64,000 bases of DNA from JAHECE01 sp963780675 (GTDB lineage Bacteria; Actinomycetota; Actinomycetes; Actinomycetales; JAHECE01), in the NCBI GenBank assembly GCA_963780675.1, contig CAWACR010000009.1, positions 1-64,000 on the forward strand, in the 5' to 3' direction. The translations under genes and the position numbers were made by a program. Each line of letters begins with the position of its first letter. Position 1 is the first letter of the stretch. Below, piece after piece: positions 53,917-63,679 of this stretch. A model generated the notes under the pieces. It ran no database searches. It was given only the letters and a program-made list of their open reading frames with translations, and was not told the origin of the DNA.

Positions 53917-55209
53917 TCACATCCATGTCGCGGGCCTGGGGTGGTCGTTCCGGCGGACAGTGGCGAATCGCCCGTTCAGGGTCGCCGTCGACGGTTTGGC
54001 GGGGCGCAGTTCGTCGCGGCGCCGCTCGAGCGCGGCGACCAGGCCGACCGCGACAGGCGGCCGGCCAGCCGGGGTCCCGACAGGCGCGGGCGCCGCGGGG
54101 GGTTCGGCAGTCGCGGCGGCGTGGGACAGGTTCGCCGTGAACCGGGCGAGGTCCACGGTGCTGGCGGGTCGCCACCGGTAAGGGGCACGGTCGAGGCGGT
54201 CGCGGATCGCGACGGCGTGCTGCCGGGTGGTGCGGGCGACCCCGGCCCGGACCGCAGCGGTCAGCGCGGGGGTGCGAGGGCGGCGTAGGCGAGCAGGTCG
54301 GGCACCGCGGCCGCCGCACGGGCGGGGTGGGCGGCGAGGTCGCGCAGGCGGGGCAGGGCACAGGCGCCGATCTCCCGGCCCTGGGCGAGCAGGACCCGGG
54401 AGCTGCCGGTGAGGGCGGCGAGTCCGGCGCGTTCGGCGCTCAGCGCCCGGGCGAGGGCGTCGGCGTGACCCTCGAGCACGATGCGCCGCCGGCAGGAGCG
54501 TGCGGGCCTGGGTGGGGTCGTGCCGGACCGCGGCATGCAGGCCGGCCGCGGTCGCCCGGGACGTCTGGGCGAGCAGGCCGGTCACGGCGAGCAGGTCGGT
54601 GATGGACCCGTGCCCACCCTCGAGGAGGCGTGCCGAGGTTGCCCGCCGCGGCGGGCAGGTCACCGACGCGGGCGACGAACACGACGGACGTCCCGGGCCG
54701 GGGCGCGGCCCAGGCGGTGCCGGTCGGGGTGGTCGGGGTGCCGGCCTGGCGGGCGACCTCCCGCGCTTCGACGGCCAGAGCGGCGGCGTGGGAACGTTCG
54801 CGGCGCACGGTCTTGGAGTCCACGTCGACGCCTGCGAGGAGGTCGCTGCGGGTGGTGGCGAGGGTCTCGGCCAGGGCGGCGACGTCGGCCAGGGCGTCCC
54901 AGCGTTGCGGGTCGCCCATCAGGGGGGCGTGACGGGTGAGGAGGTGGCGGGCCTGCGCCGTCTCGGCGACGAGGCCCTGCCACGCCTGCACCGGTGAGGT
55001 CGCGCGCTCCGGCGCCGGGGGGCGACCGGCCAGCCGGTCCGACGGCCCCGCGGCCGCCTCGTCGTACCCGGCCCGGGCGGGGAGGGCGTTCAGACGGTTG
55101 AGCATCATCCGGACGGGGTGGCGGGCGAGGTCGCTGACCTCCACCGCCAGCGGTTCGGCCGGTGCGAGGCCGGTGATCTCGCGGGTCATCTCCGCGAGCA
55201 GGGCGGCTG
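53917..55209 (-). pseudogene. Degraded paralogue of the 476-aa protein
   Basis: Frames together give EMTREITGLAPAEPLAVEVS, ARHPVRMMLNRLNALPARAG, RRERSHAAALAVEAREVARQ, then shifts near 54630, 54490 and 54290, with GSITDLLAVTGLLAQTSRAT and a C-terminus ending RPATWM, matching the 476-aa protein (which ends NPPAWM). The N-terminal ~45 codons are missing because the transposon end starts at 55210. One copy intact and one decayed suggests relaxed selection after duplication. Confidence 0.7.
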
Positions 55210-55270
55210 TTGACCGTCCTTCTTCCTTCCGATGATGGAGTCATCTGTGTTTCGGACGGTTAGGGATGTG

Positions 55271-55305
55271 AAGGGCCCCGCCGGGGTTTCCGGTCGGGGC
55301 CCTTT
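55271..55305. terminator. Hairpin downstream of ATPase gene
   Basis: AAGGGCCCCG and CGGGGCCCTT with a 14-base loop that can pair further (CCGG, CCGG). Lies 60 bases beyond the AAA ATPase stop, inside the transposon end. Confidence 0.65.
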
Positions 55306-55367
55306 GTCGGTGGTGTGACGGGCTGGTCGGTGTGTTGACGGCTTCGTCGGTGTGGTGGTGACGGGGG

Positions 55368-56183
55368 TCAGTCGGCGTTGGTTTCGGTGATGGCGGCGCG
55401 GGCGGCTCTCTCGTCGACGAGGGGGTTGTCTCGGGCGAACGCGGCGGTCAGGGCGTTGATGGCGAGGTTGTTCACCGCGCGGGGGTAGCCGCGCGCAGCG
55501 TTGTGGATCAGGGTGACCGCGTCGGTGGAGAAGAGGGGGTCGGCGCGTCCGGCGATCCGGAGGTGGTGGGCGACGTAGGTGGCGCTCTCCTCGGGGGTCA
55601 TCCCGGTGATCGTGGAGCGCACGCCGATGCGTTGGTCGAGGGCGGCAAGCACGCCCAGGCGTAGGCGTTGGCGCAGGGTGGGCTGGCCGACCAGGACCGC
55701 GGCGAACGGTGAGCCCGAGTCCATTCCGTGGTTGGACAGGACGCGGATGGCCTCGAGCGATCCGTTGTCCAGCATGTGCGCTTCGTCGATGACCAGGACG
55801 GGGGTGCGGCCGCGTTCGGCGTGCTCGGCGGCCAGGGCGTCCGCGGCTTGGGGGGCCAGGGTCGCGGTGTAGAACTTGGGGACCTGCCCGAGCGCGGCGA
55901 CGACGTGGTGGAGCATGCCGCGCACGCCGATGGTCGGGTTCGGCAGGTAGATCGTCACGTGCCGGGCGGGGTCCAGGGCGGTGGTCGCGGCGCGCACGGC
56001 GACGGTCTTGCCGGCGCCGACCTCACCGGTGACCACGCCGAGGGCGTGCTGCTCGACGCACCAGGTGATCCGGGCGACGGCCTCGACGTGCCCGGCGGTG
56101 CGGTGCAGCATGCCGGGGGCCAGGTCCCGCCCGAACGGCATCCGGGTCAGGCCGTAGAACGACTGCAGGCGTTGGATGCTCAC
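55368..56183 (-). CDS. AAA ATPase transposition helper (TniB/ExeA-like)
   Basis: 271 aa from GTG 56183, which overlaps the transposase stop (GTGA). Starts MSIQRLQSFYGLTRMPFGRD; Walker A VVTGEVGAGKTVAVRAA, Walker B TPVLVIDEAHML, sensor VLVGQPTLRQRL, C-terminal helical lid ending ETNAD. Such ATPases (TniB, TnsC, IstB relatives) form filaments on DNA and choose or hand over the target to the DDE transposase. Confidence 0.85.
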   Translation of the reverse strand: MSIQRLQSFYGLTRMPFGRDLAPGMLHRTAGHVEAVARITWCVEQHALGVVTGEVGAGKTVAVRAATTALDPARHVTIYLPNPTIGVRGMLHHVVAALGQVPKFYTATLAPQAADALAAEHAERGRTPVLVIDEAHMLDNGSLEAIRVLSNHGMDSGSPFAAVLVGQPTLRQRLRLGVLAALDQRIGVRSTITGMTPEESATYVAHHLRIAGRADPLFSTDAVTLIHNAARGYPRAVNNLAINALTAAFARDNPLVDERAARAAITETNAD

Positions 56184-57691
56184 CGGGCTACTCCTGCCGC
56201 TCCGGCGCTCTGCTCGCCGGTGAGCTCGGCGGCGGTGAGCTCGTCGTCGATGCTCATCTGCCCGGGCAGCTGCCCGGGCTCGGCGCTGGCGTAGAGGGCG
56301 CCGATGTTGATCCGCTCGTCGGTGGCGAGCTGGTGGTGGTGGGTGTCGGTGACGAGCTTGAGGTAGTCGATCCCGGTCGGTGGGGGTGGTTCCTGCGTGG
56401 TCTCGGGCCGGGCTTTCGGGTGGGTGTGCCGGGTGATCTTGTGGGGGATCGCCTGCCCGTAAGTGCGCCCGCCGTGACGGACGTCGAGCGCCTCGAGGTC
56501 GAACGGGTCGAAGACGAGCTCGACCCGGCGCCCGACGAGCGCAGGGTCGACCTCGTAGGTGTTGGAGTGCAGCGACACGGTCGCGGTCTTGGTCACGACC
56601 CGTTCGGCTGACCACAGGAACGCTTCCTTGACCGCGTCGGGGCTGGGCGCGACGGGCGGGTGCCCGGCCCGGTCCCACCCGGCCTGCCACCTCGCCATGG
56701 GGGTCTGGGCGGTCTCGGAGTGCACCTGGCGGTGGTAGACGGTCTCGACCCACGCGGTGAACAGGGTGTTCAGGGCAAGCAGCGCCTCGGCGTGCGTGCG
56801 GCCGGCCGTCTTGAGGTCGCCCACCGTGGTGTCGGTGACCTCGACGAGGAACTGATCGCGCACTGTCCGGAAGAACCGTTCGATCTTCCCCTTGCCCTGC
56901 GGGCGGTTCGGGGTCGCGTGCACCAGGCGGATCCCGAGCTTGCCGCACGCCCGCAGCAACCAGGAGTCGACGTAGGCGGCCCCGTTGTCGACGTACGCCT
57001 GTCGTGGGATCCCGCGAGAGGTCAGGGCTGCTCGCAGCGCCAGACCCAGCCGGAGGGCGTCCTCGGCGAAGCCGAACCGGTGTCCGACGAGCAGCCGAGA
57101 GTGGTCGTCCAGGAAAGCGAAGAGGTAGGTCTTGCGCCCGCCGACCCTGGGGCCGTGCAACGCGTCGCCGACCCACCGCTCGTTCGGCTCGGCGGCCTCG
57201 AACCGGCCGAAGACGTCCACCGCGCCCGGGGTGTCGGCCCCGGGCAGGTCCAGGCGGCGGAACAGGCGCAGCAGGGTCGACTCCGAGGGGGAGAACCCGC
57301 CGCTGGCCGCCAGGATCCGCGCGACCTGCGCGGCGGTGCGGGCCGGGTTCTCCCGCTTCAACGCCGCAGCGAGCTCGAGGACCTGCGCCTCGATCCTCGG
57401 CCCGGGTGAACGCTCGGCCGGCAGCAGCGCGTCGAACCCTCCACAGCGGTAACGGCGGATCCACAAGTCCAGCGTGTCCCGGCAGTACCGGCGCGGATCA
57501 CCGCCAGGCGGGGTGTGCTCCTGGGCCGCGATCGCGCGCACGAGCCTGCCCCGCGCCTTCCTGGACAGGCCAGGCTCCAGTGCAGGACAGATCAGCTGGT
57601 AGCGGTGCAAAGCGACCTCTTGGGCGTGGCGCCGCGCCGCGTCACGGCCCAGGCCTCTGGGGTTGGGGCTCATCTGAAGGCTCCGATCCAT
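56180..57691 (-). CDS. DDE (rve) transposase, IS481/TniA-like
   Basis: 503 aa from ATG 57691, or 497 from ATG 57673. N-terminal helix-turn-helix repeats (ALEPGLSRKARGRLVRAIAA, TAAQVARILAASGG), integrase core with first Asp in ERWVGDALHGP, second in AYVDNGAAYVDS, Glu in KGKIERFFRTV, and a Mu-type C-terminal beta domain (SLHSNTYEVDPALVGRRVEL). Cuts and joins transposon ends, with the ATPase encoded next. Confidence 0.88.
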   Translation of the reverse strand: MDRSLQMSPNPRGLGRDAARRHAQEVALHRYQLICPALEPGLSRKARGRLVRAIAAQEHTPPGGDPRRYCRDTLDLWIRRYRCGGFDALLPAERSPGPRIEAQVLELAAALKRENPARTAAQVARILAASGGFSPSESTLLRLFRRLDLPGADTPGAVDVFGRFEAAEPNERWVGDALHGPRVGGRKTYLFAFLDDHSRLLVGHRFGFAEDALRLGLALRAALTSRGIPRQAYVDNGAAYVDSWLLRACGKLGIRLVHATPNRPQGKGKIERFFRTVRDQFLVEVTDTTVGDLKTAGRTHAEALLALNTLFTAWVETVYHRQVHSETAQTPMARWQAGWDRAGHPPVAPSPDAVKEAFLWSAERVVTKTATVSLHSNTYEVDPALVGRRVELVFDPFDLEALDVRHGGRTYGQAIPHKITRHTHPKARPETTQEPPPPTGIDYLKLVTDTHHHQLATDERINIGALYASAEPGQLPGQMSIDDELTAAELTGEQSAGAAGVAR

Positions 57692-57746
57692 CCTCTCGGC
57701 GCGCCTGGCAGGCCCAGGCGCGCTCGCCCGGAAGGATCACCCGCCC

Positions 57747-58367
57747 CTATACCTGGCCGGTAGGCGGGAACTCGTGTTGGCGCCCCGGCTCCGGCCAGCC
57801 CGGGGCGAGCAACCGGCCACCCGAGGCGGCCACCGCGACCTGGCAGCCCGTCACCATGCCGGCCATCCCCACCAACCCGAACCGGGAACGGACCGCGAGC
57901 GTCGCCACGCCCACCGCGGCCAGGAAGTCCCGCCACGGGCACCCCAACGACTGCGGCAACCGCAGGTCCACCCCGACCCGGACAGCCACCTGGGTGAAGT
58001 GATCCCACGCCCCACGCAGCCGCCCACCCATCCGCGCCAACCAGTCCCGCACCGTCCTGACCGGCACACCCACCGCTGCCGCGACCCGGCGGGCCCCGAG
58101 CCCCTCGCCACGGTGCGCCAGGGCCGACCAGATCACCGACGCCGCGTAAGCGCGCCGCGCCAGCAACGTCACCGGAAGCAGGACGTGCGTCCGAGCGCAC
58201 GCCGAGCACCGGCCACGCCGCGGCCGCGCCACCCCCTCCAACCCCCGGACCCGCCGCGCCCTGGCCCAACCCCACCGGCCCAGCCGGCCCAAACAATCCG
58301 GGCAGCGCAACCGACCGCCCGCAAGAGCGGACTCGACGTCATCCACGTCAACACCTACCGTGATCAA
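57747..58367 (-). CDS. DUF6431 zinc-finger/helix-turn-helix protein
   Basis: About 206 aa from TTG 58367 (MITVGVDVDDVESALAGGRL); an upstream start at 58544 seems too long. Zinc ribbon CPDC then CSAC; HTH LGARRVAAAVGVPVRTVRDWLARMGG; C-terminal hydrophobic helices. DUF6431 genes often precede this type of transposase/ATPase pair. A zinc-ribbon plus HTH layout recalls TniQ target-selection proteins, but homology was not tested. Confidence 0.7.
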   Translation of the reverse strand: MITVGVDVDDVESALAGGRLRCPDCLGRLGRWGWARARRVRGLEGVARPRRGRCSACARTHVLLPVTLLARRAYAASVIWSALAHRGEGLGARRVAAAVGVPVRTVRDWLARMGGRLRGAWDHFTQVAVRVGVDLRLPQSLGCPWRDFLAAVGVATLAVRSRFGLVGMAGMVTGCQVAVAASGGRLLAPGWPEPGRQHEFPPTGQV

Positions 58368-58616
58368 CCGGGTGCCCTCCGCGCATCCAGCACGGCCCTC
58401 CCGCGGTCTTCCCGGACTCAGGCGGGGGGGCCGTGATCCCATAATCGGCACGCTGATGGCGCCGACCACGAAGATCAAACCAGCCACACCCCCACACCCG
58501 TCATCGGCAACCCGAACGACGGACAACCCCCCACACGTCGACATCCACAGTGACGCTCAACACTTCAGGCCTCGCCCTCGCACATCGGTTCCCGGGACAG
58601 GGAGCGACGCACGGTG

Positions 58617-59003
58617 ATGCGACCGACCGACGACGCCGAGACAACAGAGATCCTGGCCCGCTACCGCGCCCAGCTCACCGCGATGACTGGCGGTGACGTC
58701 TCCGCCCTGGACGTCCTGCTGGCCGACGAATTCACCCTGACCCACATCACGGGCTACATGCAGCCGAAGATTGAGTGGCTGGCCGAGATGAGCGCCGGCC
58801 AGTTCCGTTACCACCGCATCGACGAGCGTGGCGTCGACGTCGACATCGACGCCGCGGGCGGGGCCGGCCGCCTCGTCGGGCGTTTCGTCGTCGACGCCAC
58901 GGTCTACGGCTCCCGGGCGACGTGGCGGCTGCAGCTCGACCAGACCTACGGGCAGCGCGGCGGAGCCTGGCGCGCCATGAGATCCGTGGCCACGCTCTGG
59001 TGA
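58617..59003 (+). CDS. SnoaL/DUF4440-like NTF2-fold protein
   Basis: 128 aa (ATG 58617, GGGAG upstream; GTG 58614 possible). EILARYRAQLTAMTGGDVSALDVLLADEF, THITGYMQPKIEWLAEM and WRLQLDQTYGQRGGAWRAMR are typical of nuclear-transport-factor-2-like proteins. Cytoplasmic; role could be small-molecule isomerase or ligand binding. Precedes the cupin gene by 66 bases on the same strand. Confidence 0.75.
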   Translation: MRPTDDAETTEILARYRAQLTAMTGGDVSALDVLLADEFTLTHITGYMQPKIEWLAEMSAGQFRYHRIDERGVDVDIDAAGGAGRLVGRFVVDATVYGSRATWRLQLDQTYGQRGGAWRAMRSVATLW

Positions 59004-59069
59004 CCGCTGCCACCCCGAGAGCCCGCGCGACGTCGCACCCCGACCACTATCGAGAAGGAGCCGATCCAT

Positions 59070-59385
59070 ATGGAGATCCTCGCCAACCCGCCCACGGTGA
59101 AGGGCCCGGCCCAGTGGTTCACCGGCGACGTGTGGTTTGACGTCGTCGCGGCCCCGCCCGCACCGTCCCGACTGCGCGTGAACGTCGTGCGGTTCGCACC
59201 CGCCTCGCGCACCTTCTGGCACAGGCACGCCAACGGTCAGATGCTCCGAGTCACCGACGGCGTGGCCCGCGTCGGCACCCGCGACGGCCGCGTCATCGAC
59301 GTGCACCCCGGGCAGAGCCTGTGGACCCCGCCCGGGGAGTGGCACTGGCACGGCGCCGGCCCCGACGTCGGCGTCCGGCGTCAGG
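59070..59385 (+). pseudogene. Cupin-domain protein, truncated
   Basis: Starts MEILANPPTVKGPAQWFTGD (GAAGGAG upstream). Cupin motif residues FWHRHANGQMLRVTDGVARV and PGQSLWTPPGEWHWHG. Full-length relatives (mandelonitrile-lyase-like cupins) continue another 30-40 residues; here the sequence jumps after GAGPD to a beta-galactosidase fragment, so the C-terminal strand is lost. Confidence 0.7.
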
Positions 59386-60294
59386 TCGGCGGCCCTGGGC
59401 TCCGCCCCCCAGGCGCCCCTGCCAGACCCCGCCGGCAACCCGGACCCGGACTCCTACCGGCGCATGGTGCTCCCGTACTACCGCGGAGCCTTCGACGCCG
59501 GTCTGCAGGTCAACACCGTCCGCCCCGAACAGCTCTTCGGTCACGCGACCGCTGACGGCGGTCGGACGCCAGGCACGGACCCCGCCGAGTTCGCCGCCCG
59601 ACGCCCCGTGCTGCTCGTGCCCGCCTACTACACGGCACGAGACGCCGACCTCACCTGGCTGACCGAGTACGCACGAGCCGGCGGGCACCTCGTCCTCGGC
59701 CCCCGAGCCGGCTACGGGGACCACGAAGGCCGCGCCCGGGTCGCCCGCAAACCCGCCGGACTGGCCGAGGCCGCAGGCGCCTGGTACCAGGAGTCCGCAA
59801 ACCTCACCACCCCCGTCCAGGTACACGGACTCCAAGCCCCCGACGGCGTGCCCGCCCTCGCCCTCCCACCCAGATCGACCGCCACCCTCTGGGCCGACTA
59901 CCTCATCCCCGAGGACGCACGACCGCTCGTGGCCTACGACGACCCCCACCTACAAGCCTGGCCGGTCATCACCACGCGAGCGGTCGGGGCGGGACGAGTC
60001 ACCACCGTCGGCACCATCCCCGACCAAGGTTTCGCGCGCGCGCTGCTCGCCTGGCTCGTCCCGGCCCCGTGCGCGGCCCCCTGGACCGGCCTACCCGAGG
60101 ACGTCCGGGTCACCAGCGCCCAGACGAGCGACGGGCGACGGGTCTGGTTCATCCACCACTGGGGATGGGGAACAGCCACCCTCACCGTGCCGATCGACCT
60201 CCACGACGCCACCCACACCGAGCAGTACCTCCATGCCGGCGTGGAACTGGTCCTCGACCCATGGGACGTTCGCATCCTCATTGGCAGCCGCTGA
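59386..60294 (+). pseudogene. GH42 beta-galactosidase 3' fragment
   Basis: In frame with DPDSYRRMVLPYYRGAFDAG, LLVPAYYTARDADLTWLTEY, HLVLGPRAGYGDHEGRARVA and a C-terminal domain ending VRILIGSR: the trimerisation and C-terminal domains of GH42 beta-galactosidases. The catalytic N-terminal 400 residues are missing. Joined directly to the cupin relic, so this is a deletion junction. Confidence 0.75.
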
Positions 60295-60716
60295 CCCCCT
60301 TCTGACACGCGCTCGACACCGGCAACCGCTGGAATCCCGCCGTTCACGCCCCTGGCCTGGGGGTCTGCCAGATTCCGGGACAGAGAGGTCGTGGGTACGA
60401 ATCCCTCTCGTGCTGGTGGGGTTCGTCACGGGAGATTGTGGGCACGGGGCGCGGCCCGTCCCGGAGCGCCTCCCGGTGATCGATACGCGGCATTCGGTGA
60501 CGAGCCCGAACCACACCGGGACACGGTCGCGCGAGGACGGCTCCGGTCGACGCGCGCCGACGCCACCGCAGGTACCTCGGCGTCCGTCAGTCCGTCGTTT
60601 CGAGGCGCTGGGTGTCCAGATCTCCCGCGCGTCCGGCGAGGGAACCCGCACGACCAAGGTCACCGGCGACGTCGTGCGAGGTCGTCGATCCTGGTCGGGT
60701 GGCACGGGCGGGTGGG
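60295..60716. other. Intergenic, weak tRNA-like stretch
   Basis: No gene. GAGGTCGTGGGTACGAATCC at about 60386-60405 resembles a worn tRNA-Pro 3' part (compare 47826) but the acceptor does not fit. It may be another old attachment scar. Confidence 0.3.
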
Positions 60717-62028
60717 GTGGAGCCGATCACGGCGGGCGATCTGGTGGAGTTGGCGACCGATGTCGGCCCGGTGCCGATGAACGTCGCTGTGGTGCTGGAC
60801 CTCGCGCCGGTCCCCGGTGGCGTGGAGCAGGTGGCCGCCGAGGTCGGGCGCCGCCTGGCAGGGGTGCCGCGGCTGCGCCAGCGCCTGGTGACCCGGGCGT
60901 GGGGTCGACGCCCGTACTGGGTGCACGACGCCGACTTCGACGTCGCTCGGCACGTCACCATCGACGCCGGGGACCCGGCCGCGCCCGACCCGGTGCTCGC
61001 TGCCGCCGCCGAGATCGTCACGACGCCACTACCCCGCGACCGCCCGTTGTGGCGCGCCGTGGTCGTGACCGGTGACCCCGACGGTGGGGTCGGGGTGGTC
61101 GTCGTGATGCATCACGTCATCGCCGACGGGATCGGCGGCCTCGCGCTACTCGCCGAGATCGCCGACCGCGCCGCCGAACCCGCCGCACCCGGTGTAGGTG
61201 AGGCGCCGCCCCAGGCGGAACGCCCCGGACGCGCCCTCAGCCGACCGCTCCGAGAATCCCGGATCGGGGCAGGGCACCACCCGGCGAGCACTCCCGGCCG
61301 CGTTCGCCGCCCTGCGTCACGCCCGGCTCGAGCTCGGCGGCGGCCGGCTCGCGCCGCGCTGCTCGTTGAACGCCCCGACGGGGCCTCGGCGCCGTTTTGC
61401 CCGGGTCGAGGTCGACCTCGACCCGATCCGCCGGGCCGCCCGCCGCCACGGCGCGACCGTCAACGACGCCCTGCTGGTCGCGGTGACGGGCGCCATGGCC
61501 CGGCTGCTCACCCACCGCGGGCAGGTGCCGCCGGCAGACGTCGTGGTCTCGGTTCCGGTCTCCGCCCGGCCCGCCACCACCAGCGCCGACCTGGGCAACC
61601 GAGTCGGCGTCATGCCCGTCCGCGTCCCGCTCGACGGCTCGCCCGCCTCACGGCTCGCACACGTGGCCCGTCAGACCCAGGCCCGCAAGGCCGGGACGCG
61701 CGGGGCGTCGGCCGCCCTCGTCGGCCCCCTCTTCCGCGCCCTCGCTGCGGTCGGGCTCTTCCGCTGGTTCGTCGACCGGCAACGGCTGGTGAACTCCTTC
61801 CTCACCAACCTGCGCGGACCGACCGGAACGCTGCACCTGGCCGGTGCGCCGATCCGCCGCATCGTGCCCCTGACCATCACCGCCGGAAACGTGGGAGTCG
61901 CCTTCGCGGCCTTCTCCTACAACGGAACCCTCGGCGTCACGCTCATCGCCGACCCCGGCGTCGTGCCCGACACCGAGACCCTCGCCTCGGCCCTCGACAC
62001 CGAACTGCTCGACCTCACCTCGTGGTGA
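60717..62028 (+). pseudogene. Wax ester synthase/diacylglycerol acyltransferase-like, one frameshift
   Basis: GTG 60717: MEPITAGDLVELATDVGPVP. Catalytic HHxxxDG in VVMHHVIADGIGG, then a break near 61195-61250, resuming with LPAAFAALRHARLELGGGRL, RHGATVNDALLVAVTGAMAR, SVPVSARPATTSADLGNRVG, SFLTNLRGPTGTLHLAGAPI and LTITAGNVGVAFAAFSYNG. About 436 codons. Would make neutral lipids from acyl-CoA and alcohol or diacylglycerol. The break could be a sequence error. Confidence 0.8.
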
Positions 62029-62149
62029 GCGCAGCCGCCCAGCGCCCCCCGCCTCCCCCACAATCGAGAGCGTCGAGTCGTCCCCTCACGGCCGTCCGCC
62101 CGGTGCGACCGCGCCCCGCCTGATCCGCCGGGGCCGACACCAGAGGGTG

Positions 62150-62310
62150 TCGCTCACGATCCTGGGCGCGGGGACGTCGACCCGGGTTGCGGGTTCGAGC
62201 AAGGCGCAGGCATCACAGACCAGGGCGCGCGCCATGGTCTGGCGTTGGCTTGCGCCGCCGGTCAAGGCCCTGCCGGACCCCTCTTGCAGATCAGGTCACC
62301 GCCGCGACGA
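62150..62310 (-). pseudogene. Possible ABC ATPase remnant
   Basis: Minus-strand stretch LQEGSGRALTGGASQRQTMA then RALVCDACALLEPATRVDV resembles the signature and Walker B region of ABC transporter ATPases (normally LSGGQRQRLALARALL, LLLDEPTSALD) with altered residues. Short and without flanks; may be chance. Confidence 0.25.
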
Positions 62311-62318
62311 GCGTCAGC

Positions 62319-63065
62319 TCACTGGCCGGTAGCCGCGAGGGGTCCGTCGCGCCGTCCGGCCAGTGATTCCCGTGCCACCCGCAGCAAGTGAGGGACGAGC
62401 AGTATCAGCCAGGCGGCCGTGGGAAGAAGGGACACCATGGCAAAGGTCAGCCCGACCGGGCCAGCGTTCGCGGGAACGAGCATGGTCACTCCCGTGAGGA
62501 CACCGATGAGACCGGGTAGCCGGCCGAAGACGTGGTAGCGGACCATCATGGCCGAGAAGAGGAGCGTGCTGATCGCACCGAGGACGTAACTGGTAGCGAA
62601 CGTTCCGCCGTTGTACAAGGTGAGCAGCGTCGTGCCGGCTGCCAGCAGTGCGGCCTTGTCGCTTGCGGTGGTCGCTGCGACGAACTGGTCGCTCAGCATC
62701 CACATCGAGAAGGTAGCTTCGCGGGAGACGACGAAGAGCACGAGGCTGAACAGGCCGATCACCAGTGCCAGCAGCGCCCACGCGGGGGCTACCAGGCGTA
62801 CCACCACGTACAGCGCGAGGTAGAAGGGGACCATCACGAGGTAGTCGAGGGTGAGCAGGACGTCGAGGTCGAGGAGCCCGAGCAGCGGGTTCTCCTGGAA
62901 CAACGCGAAGAAGGCCTCGACGGTGGTGGGCGGTGGGCTGAGGATGAAGACAGCTGCCTGGAGGGGGATCATCACCACCACAAACACCGCTGCGGCGGCG
63001 CCGAGCCTGACCAATCCTCGCCATTCAGCGCCGACCGGCCACCTCGCTGTGGCTTCAGCGGTCAT
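62319..63065 (-). CDS. DUF4386-family membrane protein
   Basis: 248 aa, six or seven membrane helices (VRLGAAAAVFVVVMIPLQAA, LLTLDYLVMVPFYLALYVVV, WALLALVIGLFSLVLFVVS, NGGTFATSYVLGAISTLLFS, LPGLIGVLTGVTMLVP, TAAWLILLVPHLLRVA). Layout fits the DUF4386 family. Function unknown. Same strand as the SRPBCC gene 30 bases upstream, so probably one transcription unit. Confidence 0.75.
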   Translation of the reverse strand: MTAEATARWPVGAEWRGLVRLGAAAAVFVVVMIPLQAAVFILSPPPTTVEAFFALFQENPLLGLLDLDVLLTLDYLVMVPFYLALYVVVRLVAPAWALLALVIGLFSLVLFVVSREATFSMWMLSDQFVAATTASDKAALLAAGTTLLTLYNGGTFATSYVLGAISTLLFSAMMVRYHVFGRLPGLIGVLTGVTMLVPANAGPVGLTFAMVSLLPTAAWLILLVPHLLRVARESLAGRRDGPLAATGQ

Positions 63066-63095
63066 CTCCGCACCTCCCGCGCCGTTCGTGTCCGG

Positions 63096-63542
63096 TCACG
63101 AGGGGCCGGGCCCGGCCTCGGCCTCGAGTCTGCGCTTCATCCCGGTCCAGATCTTGCGCTCCATGCGTCGACCAATCGGCCCCACCAGGGGACCGAGCGC
63201 CCGAAACCATCCCTTCGGGCGGACCTGCCAGTCCCAGACCATGAGCGTGGCATCAGCCTCGGCGGTGAAGGTCAGCGTCCCGGAGGTTGCCATCATCGAA
63301 CTCGTGGTCAGCGAACCCAGCCGGTGAGGCCGGTCGAACTCGGTCAACTCCACGAGCATGTCCACGCCAGCCTTGCCCATGCGTGCACGGAACCTGGCGC
63401 CGAGCCCGATGGGCTCAGGAGTCAGCAACTCGACCTCAGTCATGGCGGCGTTGAATGAGGGCTCGTTACGCGAATCGGCCACCATGTCGAAGACCCGCTC
63501 CAGCGGCGCCGCGACCCGGACACTCCCAGTGACATGGGCCAC
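63096..63542 (-). CDS. SRPBCC-family protein
   Basis: 148 aa. START-like fold pattern: GSVRVAAPLERVFDMVADS, FNAAMTEVELLTPEPIGLGA, LVELTEFDRPHRLG, TSGTLTFTAEADATLMVWDW and long C-terminal helix RRMERKIWTGMKRRLEAEA. Polyketide cyclase/SRPBCC proteins bind hydrophobic ligands. ATG 63542. Confidence 0.85.
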   Translation of the reverse strand: MAHVTGSVRVAAPLERVFDMVADSRNEPSFNAAMTEVELLTPEPIGLGARFRARMGKAGVDMLVELTEFDRPHRLGSLTTSSMMATSGTLTFTAEADATLMVWDWQVRPKGWFRALGPLVGPIGRRMERKIWTGMKRRLEAEAGPGPS

Positions 63543-63679
63543 ATCCCGATCCTAGGGCTCACCAGGCACGACGGAGCCGGGACCCTGGGCACGCTTGCCC
63601 AGTCAGCCAGGGATGGGACTGTAAATCCCCAGTAGAGGCCCTGCTAACCGCTGAGCCAGCAGTTGGAAGGCCGCCGCGG

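Larger units (their letters stand above)
55210..58562 (-). mobile_element. Three-gene transposon (DUF6431, DDE transposase, AAA ATPase)
   Basis: Minus-strand genes for a DUF6431 zinc-finger/HTH protein, a DDE transposase and an AAA ATPase lie between TGTTGACCGTC (55210-55220) and its inverted counterpart TGTTGAGCGTC (58552-58562 on the minus strand), 10 of 11 matching. The left end interrupts the 476-aa paralogue. G/T-rich repeats (GACGGGCTGGTCGGTG, GACGGCTTCGTCGGTG) near 55318-55365 could be transposase sites. The flanking bases do not show an obvious target duplication, so the exact ends are tentative. Confidence 0.7.

Noticed and set aside
55200..58570. Target-site duplication around the transposon
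   Set aside because: The five bases outside the proposed ends (GCGGC and CTTCA) do not match.
60374..60415. tRNA-Pro-like stretch with GTCGTGGGTACGAATCC
   Set aside because: The acceptor end (CTCTCGTGC) does not match tRNA-Pro and no integrase is near. Kept only as a note in the intergenic entry.
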